Positions 41,787 to 49,864 of a DNA stretch of 64,000 bases are shown here, in pieces. The translations under genes were made by a program, and so were the position numbers. Under the pieces are notes generated by a model. The model worked only from the letters and a program-made list of their open reading frames with translations, was not told the DNA's origin and searched no databases. Numbering within the stretch: position 1 is the first letter of the stretch; each line of letters starts with the position of its first letter. The stretch is from Streptomyces pseudovenezuelae (GTDB lineage: Bacteria; Actinomycetota; Actinomycetes; Streptomycetales; Streptomycetaceae), in the NCBI RefSeq assembly GCF_001513955.1, contig NZ_KQ948146.1:637663-701662 (forward strand), read 5' to 3'.

Positions 41787-42971
41787 ATGAGCGGACGTGT
41801 CCATGAGGCCCTCGCCGTGGCCCGGCTGGTGGACCACCACTGCCACGGCGTCGTGACCGGCGCACTCGACCGGCCGGGCTTCGAGTCGTTGCTCACCGAG
41901 GGCGCGGCCTGGCCCGGGATCTCCCCGTTCGACAGCCCCGTCGGCGTGGCGGTCCGGCGGCACTGCGCGCCGCTGCTGGACCTCCCCCGTCACGCGCCGC
42001 CCGAGGCCTACCTGGCCCGCCGTGCCGAGCTCGGCCCGCACGAGGTCAACCGCCGCTTCCTGAGCGCCGCGGGCACGGACGTGTTCTGCGTCGACACCGG
42101 GTACGCGCCGGACCGCATCACCTCGCCCGGGGAGCTGGCGGGCATCGCGGGCGGGACGGCCTACGAGGTCGTACGGCTGGAGAGTGTCGCGGAGGCGGTG
42201 GCGGCGCGGGGCGTGGAGCCGCACGCGTACGCCGGCACGTTCCGGGCGGCCGCGCTGGACGCCGTGGGGCGGCCCGATGTGGTGGCCGTGAAGTCGGTCG
42301 CCGCCTACCGCACCGGATTCGACCTGGACCCGGAGCGCCCCTCGGAGGCGGAGGTCACCCGTGCCGCCGCGGACTGGCTGGCCCGCGGTGGACGCCTGGC
42401 CGATCCCGTTCTCGTACGGCATCTGCTGTGGACCGCCGTGGACCTGGGGCTGCCGCTCCAGCTGCACACCGGGTTCGGTGACAGCGACATCCGGATGCAC
42501 CGCGTGGATCCGACCCACCTCACGGACTGGCTGCACCTGACCGCGGGCACGATCCCGGTTCTGCTGCTGCACTGCTGGCCGTACCAGCGGCAGGCCGCCT
42601 ATCTGGCCGCGGTGTTCGAGCAGGTGTACCTGGACGTGGGCCTGACGCTGCACTTCGTGGGCCCCGCGCGGTCCCGGGCGATCCTGGCGGAGGCGCTGGA
42701 GATCACGCCGTTCCGCAAGCTGCTGTACAGCTCCGACGCCTACGGATTGGCCGAATTCCATCTGCTCGGCGCGCTGTCCTTCCGGCAGGGCCTGGCCTCA
42801 CTGCTCCAGGGGCGGGTGGACGCCGACGAGCTGAGCCTGCCGGACGCCTTGCGCATCGCGGCCTGGACGAGCGGGGACAACGCCCGCCGTCTCTACGGAC
42901 TTCCCGCCCCGTCCCCGTCCCACCAGGCGAGCGCGACCGAGCACCCGCCGTCCCCGGAAAGTATGATCTAG
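41787..42971 (+). CDS. Amidohydrolase-2 family protein (FluG N-terminal/nodulin-type)
   Basis: 394 residues of the TIM-barrel amidohydrolase group. Metal ligands are in VDHHCHG (HxH, residue about 16), the possible carbamylated or bridging lysine in AVKSVAAYRTGF, then LQLHTGFGD, LLHCWPYQ and the catalytic aspartate in LLYSSDAYGL. It lies immediately behind the glutamine-synthetase-like gene. The same pair of domains occurs fused, in the opposite order, in fungal FluG. The likely reaction is hydrolysis of a gamma-glutamyl amide or a related compound made or handled by the ligase. Confidence 0.82.
   Translation: MSGRVHEALAVARLVDHHCHGVVTGALDRPGFESLLTEGAAWPGISPFDSPVGVAVRRHCAPLLDLPRHAPPEAYLARRAELGPHEVNRRFLSAAGTDVFCVDTGYAPDRITSPGELAGIAGGTAYEVVRLESVAEAVAARGVEPHAYAGTFRAAALDAVGRPDVVAVKSVAAYRTGFDLDPERPSEAEVTRAAADWLARGGRLADPVLVRHLLWTAVDLGLPLQLHTGFGDSDIRMHRVDPTHLTDWLHLTAGTIPVLLLHCWPYQRQAAYLAAVFEQVYLDVGLTLHFVGPARSRAILAEALEITPFRKLLYSSDAYGLAEFHLLGALSFRQGLASLLQGRVDADELSLPDALRIAAWTSGDNARRLYGLPAPSPSHQASATEHPPSPESMI
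42962..42967 (+). promoter_or_regulatory. Likely leaderless -10 element for the DUF4916 gene
   Basis: TATGAT, five of six matches to TATAAT, ends 6 nt before the ATG at 42974, inside the 3' end of the amidohydrolase gene. This would allow independent leaderless transcription of the DUF4916 gene. No good -35 is visible. Confidence 0.4.
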
Positions 42972-42973
42972 CA

Positions 42974-43510
42974 ATGTCTGACTTGACCGAAACCACGCCC
43001 GGCTGGCTGAGCGCCGACGATCTCGAGCAGGCGCGCGCCCGGATGCCCATCCTGTACGTCGAGGCCGTGCCCGTGCGCGTCGACGACAGCGGCGACGTCA
43101 CCAGTGTCGGCCTGCTGCTGCGCATCGGACCCGACGGAACGGTCAGCCGGACTCTGGTCTCCGGCCGCGTTCTGCACCACGAGCGGGTCCGGGACGCCCT
43201 GTTGCGTCACCTGGAGAAGGACCTGGGACCCGTGGCGCTCCCCAGGATCCCGTCCTCGCTCCAGCCGTTCACGGTGGCGGAGTACTTCCCCACCCAGGGC
43301 GTCACGCCCTTCCACGACCCGCGCCAGCACGCGGTGTCGCTCGCCTACGTCGTCCCGGTGGCCGGCGACTGCCGGCCCCGCCAGGACGCCCTGGACCTGG
43401 TGTGGTTCAGCCCGCAGGAGGCCCTGTCACCGGCGGTGGCGAGCGAGATGCCCGGCGGTCACGGGGTGCTCCTCAAGCAGGCGCTGGCCCATGTGGGATG
43501 CGTGATCTGA
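42974..43510 (+). CDS. DUF4916 Nudix-like protein with degenerate Nudix box
   Basis: 178 residues. The fold is Nudix-like, with spacing of the box conserved (G64, E70, R78, G85 as G-X5-E-X7-R...G). The catalytic helix reads RHLEKDLG where REUxEExG is expected, so the metal-binding glutamates are H, K and D. It is probably a non-catalytic nucleotide binder, or uses other residues. WFSPQEALSPAVASEMPGGH near the C-terminus is typical of DUF4916. It starts 2 nt after the amidohydrolase stop and may be co-transcribed or start from its own leaderless promoter. Confidence 0.78.
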   Translation: MSDLTETTPGWLSADDLEQARARMPILYVEAVPVRVDDSGDVTSVGLLLRIGPDGTVSRTLVSGRVLHHERVRDALLRHLEKDLGPVALPRIPSSLQPFTVAEYFPTQGVTPFHDPRQHAVSLAYVVPVAGDCRPRQDALDLVWFSPQEALSPAVASEMPGGHGVLLKQALAHVGCVI

Positions 43511-43523
43511 GGCCTGCCGGCGG

Positions 43524-43853
43524 TCAGTCGGTCTCCTTGCGCTGCGTCGTGCCGGGCTCGCCGCCGTCCCGGGTCCATTCGACGACCAGTTCGTCCTTGC
43601 TGCCGAAGCGGACCAGGTGGCTGCCAACGACGCCCTCCAGCAGATCGAGGTGCTCGGACTCCGTCTCCAGCGTCAGCAGCAGCGCGCCCTCGGTAGCGGT
43701 GAGGGAGCCCCTGCCTCCGTTCTGGAAGAGCAGGCTGCCCTCACCGCTGTCCTCGTCCCACGTGGTCTGGCTGCGACGCCCGAGATGCGAGGCGAGCTGC
43801 TTGGCGTAGCGGTGCGGGCGCTCGGTGGCGACGCGGGCTTCGGAGCGGGGCAT
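43524..43853 (-). CDS. DUF2218 protein
   Basis: 109 residues. SEARVATERPHRYAKQLASH followed by LGRR is the DUF2218 signature, with a beta-rich body (GSLLFQNGGRGSLTATEGALL) and the conserved SKDELVVEWTRDGG end. Function unknown; relatives are often associated with siderophore or iron genes, but nothing of that kind is adjacent. It is convergent with the DUF4916 gene (13 bp between stops). Confidence 0.85.
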   Translation of the reverse strand: MPRSEARVATERPHRYAKQLASHLGRRSQTTWDEDSGEGSLLFQNGGRGSLTATEGALLLTLETESEHLDLLEGVVGSHLVRFGSKDELVVEWTRDGGEPGTTQRKETD

Positions 43854-43960
43854 GGGAACTCCCAGGAGTGCGGTGGTGCGGAACGGACTCGATGCTGCCG
43901 CAACACCGGCCGCTCCACACCCATTCCGCGGCCCTCGCTCACCGCACGGCCGGGACGGCC

Positions 43961-44899
43961 CTAGCCGCGGGTCCCGGTCGTCATGGAGAACTCGTCGGCC
44001 TCCGCCAGGTCGAAGTCGCCGTGGTCGCTGCCCAGGCCCTGCGCCACGAGTGCCGCCGCGGCGCAGCCCAGGACCGCCGCCTCGCGCGGTGTGCGGCCCA
44101 GGCTCATCCCGCGCAGGAAGCCCGCCGAGAAGGCGTCGCCGCAGCCGGTGGTGTCGACGACCTCGACCTCGAAGGCGGGGACCGTCTCCGTGCCCTCGGC
44201 GGTGACCAGGAGGGCGCCGTCGCCGCCGCGGGTGACCGCGACCAGGCCCACGCCGCCGGCCAGGAACTTCTTCGCTCCGGTGACGACGTCCTGCTCCTCG
44301 CTGAAGCCGAGGACCTGGTCCTCGTTGGGGAGCAGGAAGTCGACGTACGGGAGCAGTGGTTCGATCTGGTCGAAGGTGCCGAGCTCGCCCGGGGCGAGGA
44401 GGTCCACCGAGGTGACCACGCCGTGCTCCTTGGCGTGCGCCAGGATGCGGGCGGCGACCTCGGCTCCGATCAGCTCGGGACCGCCGAGGTGCAGGTGGCT
44501 CGCCTCGGCGACCGCGTCCCAGGGCACGTCGTCGAGGCCGTAGGTGATGTTGGCGCCGAGCAGGTGGAGGGTGGGGCGGTCGCCGTTGGGGCGGATGGGC
44601 AGGACGGTCGCGGAGGTGGAGGTGTCGATGCGGCGGACGAGCAGCCCGGTGTCGATTCCCGCCTTGTCGAGGAGCCGCGTGAGCAGGTCGCCGGTCGGGT
44701 CGGTGCCGATCGCCCCGGCGGTGCGCACCGAGGCGCCCAGCTTGGCCAGGGTCAGGGCGGTGCCGGCGGCCGTGCCCGCGGCGGTCATGCGGATGTCCTC
44801 GACCAGGGTCGCGCCCTGGCCCTCGGGTATCTCCTCGACCGGCCGGACCAGGACGTCCAGTACGTGCACGCCCATGGTGACCACGTTCTGCGCCTTCAT
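43961..44899 (-). CDS. PfkB-family sugar kinase (ribokinase-like)
   Basis: 312 residues from the ATG at 44899, which overlaps the aldolase stop as ATGA. The PfkB C-terminal signature is VDTTGCGDAFSAGFLRGMSL with the catalytic aspartate. An AGGTAAGTALTLAKLG-like substrate region (AAGTAAGTALTLAKLGASVR) lies near residue 40. It would phosphorylate a sugar or sugar-like alcohol at the hydroxymethyl end. With the class II aldolase upstream, the pair gives phosphorylation then retro-aldol cleavage of a pentulose or hexulose. AGGAGGG lies 6 nt before the start. Confidence 0.85.
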   Translation of the reverse strand: MKAQNVVTMGVHVLDVLVRPVEEIPEGQGATLVEDIRMTAAGTAAGTALTLAKLGASVRTAGAIGTDPTGDLLTRLLDKAGIDTGLLVRRIDTSTSATVLPIRPNGDRPTLHLLGANITYGLDDVPWDAVAEASHLHLGGPELIGAEVAARILAHAKEHGVVTSVDLLAPGELGTFDQIEPLLPYVDFLLPNEDQVLGFSEEQDVVTGAKKFLAGGVGLVAVTRGGDGALLVTAEGTETVPAFEVEVVDTTGCGDAFSAGFLRGMSLGRTPREAAVLGCAAAALVAQGLGSDHGDFDLAEADEFSMTTGTRG

Positions 44900-45573
44900 C
44901 GGGTTCCCTCCTGTGCGGATTGCGTGGTGCCGTAGTTGCGGGCGAGGGCGGCCTCGATCACCGCGATCTGCTGCTGTTCGTCGAGGACGCGGGGCGCGCC
45001 CAGGGCGGCCGCGCGCTGGTAGACACCGCAGGCCCACTCCAGGAGCAGGGCGTGCTCGACCGCCTTGTCGAGGGTCGGGGCGTGGGTGACGGCCCCGTGG
45101 TTGGCCATCAGGGCGGCGCCCCGGCCCTCCAGCGCGGTGAGGACCGACTCGGCGAGTTCCGGGGTGCCGAAGGTGGCGTAGGGCGCGACCCGGACGGTGC
45201 CTCCGAGGGCCAGCAACTGGTAGTGGATGCAGGGCAGTTCGTGGAGGACGAGGGAGAGGGCGGTGGCCATGGGGGCGTGGGTGTGCACGACCGCGGTGGT
45301 GCCGTAGCGGCGGTAGACGCCCAGGTGGAGGTCGAGTTCGGAGGTCGGCAGCAGACTGCCGGTCACGATCTCCCCGTCGAGGTCGACGACGGTCACCTGG
45401 TCCGGGGTGAGCTCGGCCAGGATCGCTCCGGTCGCGGTGATCGCCACGCGGTCCTCGACGCGGACGCTGACGTTTCCCGCCGTGCCGATGAGCAGGCCCT
45501 CGGCTCCCAGTCGGCGGCAGGCGGCCGCCACGGCGGCCCGCTCCTCGCTCAGCGCCGGGCTTGAGTCGGTCAT
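44896..45573 (-). CDS. Class II aldolase/adducin family (fuculose-phosphate-aldolase-like)
   Basis: 225 residues. The zinc site is HTHAP (residues about 97-101) plus the later histidine in MANHGAVTHAP, with the catalytic glutamate in PTSELDLHLGVY. The N-terminal LIGTAGNVSVR phosphate loop is present. It resembles L-fuculose-1-phosphate and L-ribulose-5-phosphate family enzymes. It overlaps the sugar kinase gene, and the TetR-type gene is divergent, with a perfect inverted repeat in between. Sugar substrate unknown. Confidence 0.87.
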   Translation of the reverse strand: MTDSSPALSEERAAVAAACRRLGAEGLLIGTAGNVSVRVEDRVAITATGAILAELTPDQVTVVDLDGEIVTGSLLPTSELDLHLGVYRRYGTTAVVHTHAPMATALSLVLHELPCIHYQLLALGGTVRVAPYATFGTPELAESVLTALEGRGAALMANHGAVTHAPTLDKAVEHALLLEWACGVYQRAAALGAPRVLDEQQQIAVIEAALARNYGTTQSAQEGTR

Positions 45574-45591
45574 GCGCGCGACGCTAACCTA

Positions 45592-45618
45592 AACCTGAAA
45601 CAAAGTCACGTTCAGGTT
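45592..45618. promoter_or_regulatory. Inverted repeat between aldolase-kinase operon and TetR gene
   Basis: AACCTGAA-N11-TTCAGGTT is a perfect 8-bp inverted repeat in the 93-bp divergent gap (45574-45666). It starts 18 bp from the aldolase ATG and ends 48 bp before the TetR GTG. It is the probable TetR operator for both transcripts. Confidence 0.7.
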
Positions 45619-45666
45619 CGGAGGTAGTCGTGTGAGGTGGTCACGTGGGTGAGCGGAGGTCGTACC

Positions 45667-46326
45667 GTGGCTGAGGCCGCCCCCGACGCCGAGCCGGCGG
45701 CATGGCTCGCCTCCCTGCGTCGCACCCCCCAACAGGCCCGCAGCCGGGCCCGGTTGGCAAGGGTGCTCGAAGCCGCGGAGCACATCCTGGTGGAGGAGGG
45801 CGTCGAGTCGCTCACCACGACCCGCATCGCGTCCGAGGCGCGGGTGTCGGTCGGTTCGCTCTACCAGTACCTGCCCGACCGCGGGGCGATCATCGAGGCG
45901 CTGGCGGCCGGCTACTTCGCCAAACTGGAAGCGGCGATGGACGCGCTCGTCGAGGCCGCGGCCGCCGAGCGCTGGGAGGACCCGGTCGGTGTCCTCGTCG
46001 ACGCGTACGCCGAGATCTACCGCACCGAACACGGCTTCCGCGCCCTGTGGTTCGGCAGCGGGCTGACCGAGCGGACCCGGGCCGCGGACCGCGAGCACAA
46101 GCACCGGATGGCCGACGGGATCCGCCGCATCCTGCTCGCGCTGCGGCTCGCCGAGGACGACGAGACCCTCGCCCGGGTCTGCCACGCCGCGATCCTCGCC
46201 GCAGACGCCCTGGCGCAGGAGGCCTTCCGCCGGGACACGAAGGGGGACACCGCGCTGCTGGAGGAGGCGAAGATCCTTTTGCGCGGATATCTCACGGACA
46301 TCGCCGCGCGGTACAGACTGTCCTGA
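45667..46326 (+). CDS. TetR-family transcriptional regulator
   Basis: 219 residues from a GTG with CGGAGG 7 nt upstream; a start 30 bp earlier is less well placed. The helix-turn-helix is at about residues 24-70 (RLARVLEAAEHILVEEGVES, then ARVSVGSLYQYLPDRGAIIE). The C-terminal domain is helical, with no recognisable ligand motif. It is divergent from the aldolase-kinase operon, and the inverted repeat between them is the likely target. DUF1905 follows 24 bp downstream and may be co-transcribed. Confidence 0.88.
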   Translation: MAEAAPDAEPAAWLASLRRTPQQARSRARLARVLEAAEHILVEEGVESLTTTRIASEARVSVGSLYQYLPDRGAIIEALAAGYFAKLEAAMDALVEAAAAERWEDPVGVLVDAYAEIYRTEHGFRALWFGSGLTERTRAADREHKHRMADGIRRILLALRLAEDDETLARVCHAAILAADALAQEAFRRDTKGDTALLEEAKILLRGYLTDIAARYRLS

Positions 46327-46350
46327 CGTCGTCGGGACAACGGGAGTCTC

Positions 46351-46638
46351 ATGCAACTCGTCTTCACCGGCCGGGTGATCGAATGGCGCGGCCCGGCCCC
46401 CTACTACTTCGTCCCCGTGCCCGGCCAGGAGTCCGCCGACATCGGTGAGGTGGCCCGTATGGCCACGTACGGCTGGGGCGTGATCCCGGTGGAGGCCCGG
46501 ATCGGCGAGGTCACCTTCACGACCTCGTTGTTCCCGAAGGACGGCGGCTATCTGCTGCCCCTCAAGAACGCGGTACGCGGACCGGAAGGGCTCGACGCGG
46601 GCGACGAGGTGCGGGTGGAGTTGACGGTCCGCTTCTAG
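46351..46638 (+). CDS. DUF1905 protein
   Basis: 95 residues, a small beta barrel: FTGRVIEWRGPAPYYFVPVP, then YGWGVIPVEARIG, TSLFPKDGGYLLPLKNAVR and the final VRVELTVRF are the DUF1905 pattern. The function of the family is unknown. It lies 24 bp after the TetR gene and 72 bp before the GH43-like gene. Confidence 0.87.
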   Translation: MQLVFTGRVIEWRGPAPYYFVPVPGQESADIGEVARMATYGWGVIPVEARIGEVTFTTSLFPKDGGYLLPLKNAVRGPEGLDAGDEVRVELTVRF

Positions 46639-46698
46639 GTCCCCGGTGACGGCTCATCCGGACGGCACCCGCCGCCCGCTCGTGGACGTTCCCCGACG

Positions 46699-46704
46699 TA
46701 TCGT
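46699..46704 (+). promoter_or_regulatory. Likely leaderless -10 element for the GH43-like gene
   Basis: TATCGT (TANNNT form) ends 6 nt before the GTG at 46711. No Shine-Dalgarno stretch and no clear -35 are visible. Confidence 0.38.
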
Positions 46705-46710
46705 GCAGCC

Positions 46711-47748
46711 GTGACCGACACCGAGCCCCTGCGGCTGCCCGACATGCCGTTGCACGATCCGTTCGTCGTCGCGGACGAGGAGTCGCGGACGTACTTCCTC
46801 TACACGTCCAACGAGCCGTCCGTGTCGGGTGTCCAGGGCGTCGGGACGATGGTGTACCGCAGCCGGGACCTGCGGGACTGGACGCGGCCCGTGGTGGTGT
46901 TCCGGACGGACGAGCAGGAGGGCATCTGGGCGCGGGACGGCGGATGGGCGCCGGAGGTGCACGCGTGGGACGGCAGGTACTACCTGTTCACCACCCTGCA
47001 CGACGAGGGCCGCGTGCTGCCGGTCCCGCCCGCCGGGCGCTGGGGTACGCCCTTCCCCCTGCCGAACCACGCGCGCGGCACGATCACCGCCGTGTCCGAC
47101 TCCCTGCTGGGCCCCTTCACCGTCGTCGACCCGTCCGGGCCGACCCCGCCCGCGCGGCTCATGACCCTCGACGGCACGCTCCACGTCGACCCGGCCGGGC
47201 AGCCCTGGATGGTGTACGCGCACGAGTGGCTGCAGACCGTCGACGGGACGATGGAAGCGGTCCGGCTGGCCCCCGATCTGACCGGGACGATCGGGGAGCC
47301 CGTCTTCCTGTTCAAGGCCTCGGACGCGTTCTGGCTCGGTGAGCAGATCCCCGCGGGCGTGCCGCACCAGCTCGCGCCCTACGTCACCGACGGCCCGCAG
47401 CTCCACCGCACCCCCGACGGCGCGCTCCTCATGCTCTGGTCGACGTACGAGAAGAACCGGGCGGATGCGGACGGCACCGTCAGTGGCGGGTACGTGCAGA
47501 CCTACGCCGTCTCCCGGTCCGGTGAGCTGACCGGGCCCTGGGAGCAGCGCCGGCCGCTGGTCCGCGACGACAGCGGGCACGGCATGCTGTTTTGGACCTT
47601 CGACGGCCGGCTGATGATGATCCTCCACCGCCCCTTCGAGAACGCCCGCGGCAAGCTGTACGAGATGCGGATCGAGGGCGACGAACTGCGGGTGCTGCGA
47701 CAGCGCACCGACCTGGACGGCGACGAGGCCGGCGCGGCCCGCGCCTGA
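46711..47748 (+). CDS. GH43-like five-bladed beta-propeller glycoside hydrolase
   Basis: 345 residues. The clan GH-F layout is visible: LHDPFVVADEESRTYFLYTS (catalytic-base aspartate in the first blade), IWARDGGWAPEVHAWDGRYY (the W-A-P-E/D signature with the second acidic residue), TLDGTLHVDPAGQPWMVYAH and SGHGMLFWTFDGRLMMILH with the conserved histidine near the end. It has no signal peptide, so it is probably cytoplasmic. It may release arabinose or xylose from oligosaccharides. Its neighbours (sugar kinase, aldolase, TetR) make a pentose pathway plausible. Confidence 0.83.
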   Translation: MTDTEPLRLPDMPLHDPFVVADEESRTYFLYTSNEPSVSGVQGVGTMVYRSRDLRDWTRPVVVFRTDEQEGIWARDGGWAPEVHAWDGRYYLFTTLHDEGRVLPVPPAGRWGTPFPLPNHARGTITAVSDSLLGPFTVVDPSGPTPPARLMTLDGTLHVDPAGQPWMVYAHEWLQTVDGTMEAVRLAPDLTGTIGEPVFLFKASDAFWLGEQIPAGVPHQLAPYVTDGPQLHRTPDGALLMLWSTYEKNRADADGTVSGGYVQTYAVSRSGELTGPWEQRRPLVRDDSGHGMLFWTFDGRLMMILHRPFENARGKLYEMRIEGDELRVLRQRTDLDGDEAGAARA

Positions 47749-47804
47749 TCCAGGACGGACCTCGGCGCACCGGGCAGCGACCGGCCGGCCCCGGACGCCC
47801 TCCC

Positions 47805-48464
47805 TCAGATGGCCTCACGGATGGCCTGTTCGAAGCCCTCGACGTGGCTGCGGGCGAGCCGCGCCGCCGTGTCCGCGTCGCCGGAGACGATCGCCTCGAT
47901 CAGCGGACCGTGCTCCTCGACATGGCCGGCCATGTCGGACAGCCGGTCCACGAACAGGCACCAGATGCGGGTGGCGAGGTTGTCGTGGCGGACGAGGGTG
48001 TCCTCCAGGTACGGATTGTGCGTGGCGGTGTAGATGGCGCGGTGGACCTGGAGGTCCAGGTGCATGAGCCCGGCGGAGTCCCGTCCGGGAGCCCCGGCGC
48101 TGTCGAGTTCCCGCCGCAGGGCCGCGAGGTTCGCCCGGTCGGTGGCCGTGGCGCGCCGCGCGGCCTGCGCCGCCGCCAGGGGTTCCAGCTCCAGGCGCAC
48201 CTCGGAGATGTGTGCCAGGTCGGTGATGTTGACCTCCGTGGCGAAGGTGCCGCGGCGGGGATAGGTCGTGATCAGGCGCTCGTACTGGAGCCGCTTGAGC
48301 GCCTCGCGCACCGGTGTGCGGCCGACGCCCAGGGACTGCCCCAGCTGTTCCTCGTTGATCGGCGCGCCGGGCCGGATCTCCAGCATGACCAGCCGGTCCC
48401 GGATGGCACGGTACGCGCGCTCGGCGAGCGACAGTTCCTCGATCTCGGTCGCGACCTGCTGCAT
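47805..48464 (-). CDS. GntR-family regulator (FadR/FCD subgroup)
   Basis: 219 residues. The N-terminal winged helix has RAYRAIRDRLVMLEIRPGAP, then GVGRTPVREALKRLQYERLI. The C-terminal FCD domain has metal-ligand histidines and aspartates (HLDLQVHRAIYTATHNPYLE, HGPLIEAIVSGD). It is divergent from glyA-soxBDAG with a perfect 12-bp palindrome in the 95-bp gap, so it is the probable regulator of sarcosine use, responding to a small carboxylate or amino acid. Confidence 0.9.
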   Translation of the reverse strand: MQQVATEIEELSLAERAYRAIRDRLVMLEIRPGAPINEEQLGQSLGVGRTPVREALKRLQYERLITTYPRRGTFATEVNITDLAHISEVRLELEPLAAAQAARRATATDRANLAALRRELDSAGAPGRDSAGLMHLDLQVHRAIYTATHNPYLEDTLVRHDNLATRIWCLFVDRLSDMAGHVEEHGPLIEAIVSGDADTAARLARSHVEGFEQAIREAI

Positions 48465-48513
48465 GGATGCCCCCTTGACCTGTGCGGCGAGCTCCCATAC
48501 CTTACCGCACAGG

Positions 48514-48525
48514 CTGATATATCAG
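48514..48525. promoter_or_regulatory. Palindromic operator candidate for GntR
   Basis: CTGATATATCAG is a perfect 12-bp palindrome in the GntR/glyA divergent gap (48465-48559). It is unusually AT-rich for this sequence and sits 34 bp ahead of the glyA start, where it could block or overlap a promoter. Confidence 0.65.
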
Positions 48526-48559
48526 TTGCCCATTAGCCGGCTCTCAGGATGGTGCACAG

Positions 48560-49864
48560 ATGGCAACGAGTACGCCGCTCACCACGCCCGCCTCGCCGCT
48601 CTCCCTCCCGCTCAGCGAACTCGACCCGGACGTCGCCGACGCGGTGGCCGCCGAACTGCACCGCCAGCAGTCCACGCTGGAGATGATCGCCTCGGAGAAC
48701 TTCGCGCCCGCCGCCGTGATGGAGGCCCAGGGCTCGGTCCTGACCAACAAGTACGCCGAGGGCTACCCGGGCCGCCGCTACTACGGCGGCTGCGAACACG
48801 TCGACGTGATCGAGCGGTTGGCCGTCGCCCGGGTGAAGGAGCTCTTCGGCGCCGAGGCCGCGAACGTCCAGCCGCACTCCGGCGCCCAGGCCAACGCGGC
48901 CGCCATGTTCGCCCTGCTCACGCCCGGCGACACCATCCTCGGCCTCGACCTGGCGCACGGCGGGCACCTGACCCACGGCATGCGCCTCAACTACTCGGGC
49001 AAGCTGTACGACGTCGTCCCGTACCACGTGCGCGAGTCCGACCTGCGCATCGACATGGACGAGGTCGAACGGCTCGCGCTCGCGCACCGGCCCAAGATGA
49101 TCGTCGCGGGCTGGTCGGCCTACCCCCGGCAGCTGGACTTCGCCGGGTTCCGGCGGATCGCCGACGCGGTGGGCGCGTACCTGATGGTGGACATGGCGCA
49201 CTTCGCGGGACTGGTGGCGGCGGGCCTTCACCCGAGTCCGGTGCCGTACGCCGACGTCGTCACCACGACCACGCACAAGACGCTCGGCGGTCCGCGCGGC
49301 GGGGTCATCCTCAGCCGCGCCGACCTGGCCAAGAAGATCAACTCGGCGGTCTTCCCCGGTCAGCAGGGCGGTCCGCTGGAGCATGTGATCGCGGCGAAGG
49401 CGGTGGCCTTCAAGGTGGCGGCGGGCGAGGAGTTCAAGGAGCGCCAGCGGCGCACCCTGCGGGGCGCGAAGATCCTCGCCGGCCGGCTGCTGGCCGACGA
49501 CGTGGCCGAGGCCGGGATCACCGTCCTGACCGGCGGCACCGAAGTCCACCTGGTGCTGGTCGACCTGCGGAACTCCGAACTCGACGGGAAGCAGGCCGAG
49601 GACCGGCTGCACCGCATCGGCATCACCGTCAACCGCAACGCCGTACCCTTCGACCCGCGCCCCCCGATGATCTCCTCGGGCCTGCGGATCGGTACGCCCG
49701 CGCTGGCCACCCGCGGCTTCGGCGCCACGGAGTTCCGCGAGGTCGCCGACATCATCGCCGAGGCCCTGAAGCGCGAACGCCCCGAGGACGAACTGCGCGC
49801 CCGGGTGGAGAAACTCGCCGCCGCCTTCCCCCTGTACCCCCACCTCGACGGAGGCCCGGCATGA
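48560..49864 (+). CDS. glyA: Serine hydroxymethyltransferase
   Basis: 434 residues, usual length. SHMT signatures: TLEMIASENFAP, NKYAEGYPGRRYYGGCEHVD, NVQPHSGAQANAA and the PLP lysine in TTTTHKTLGGPRGG. It interconverts glycine plus methylene-tetrahydrofolate with serine. It is the first gene of a sarcosine oxidase operon and ends in an ATGA overlap with soxB. Glycine and methylene-THF produced by the oxidase can therefore be condensed to serine directly. Probably a pathway-specific copy alongside a housekeeping glyA elsewhere. Confidence 0.95.
   Translation: MATSTPLTTPASPLSLPLSELDPDVADAVAAELHRQQSTLEMIASENFAPAAVMEAQGSVLTNKYAEGYPGRRYYGGCEHVDVIERLAVARVKELFGAEAANVQPHSGAQANAAAMFALLTPGDTILGLDLAHGGHLTHGMRLNYSGKLYDVVPYHVRESDLRIDMDEVERLALAHRPKMIVAGWSAYPRQLDFAGFRRIADAVGAYLMVDMAHFAGLVAAGLHPSPVPYADVVTTTTHKTLGGPRGGVILSRADLAKKINSAVFPGQQGGPLEHVIAAKAVAFKVAAGEEFKERQRRTLRGAKILAGRLLADDVAEAGITVLTGGTEVHLVLVDLRNSELDGKQAEDRLHRIGITVNRNAVPFDPRPPMISSGLRIGTPALATRGFGATEFREVADIIAEALKRERPEDELRARVEKLAAAFPLYPHLDGGPA

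Noticed and set aside
48465..48559. Glycine riboswitch ahead of glyA
   Set aside because: The whole divergent gap is 95 bp and contains a palindrome instead; there is no room for the aptamer and no recognisable core.
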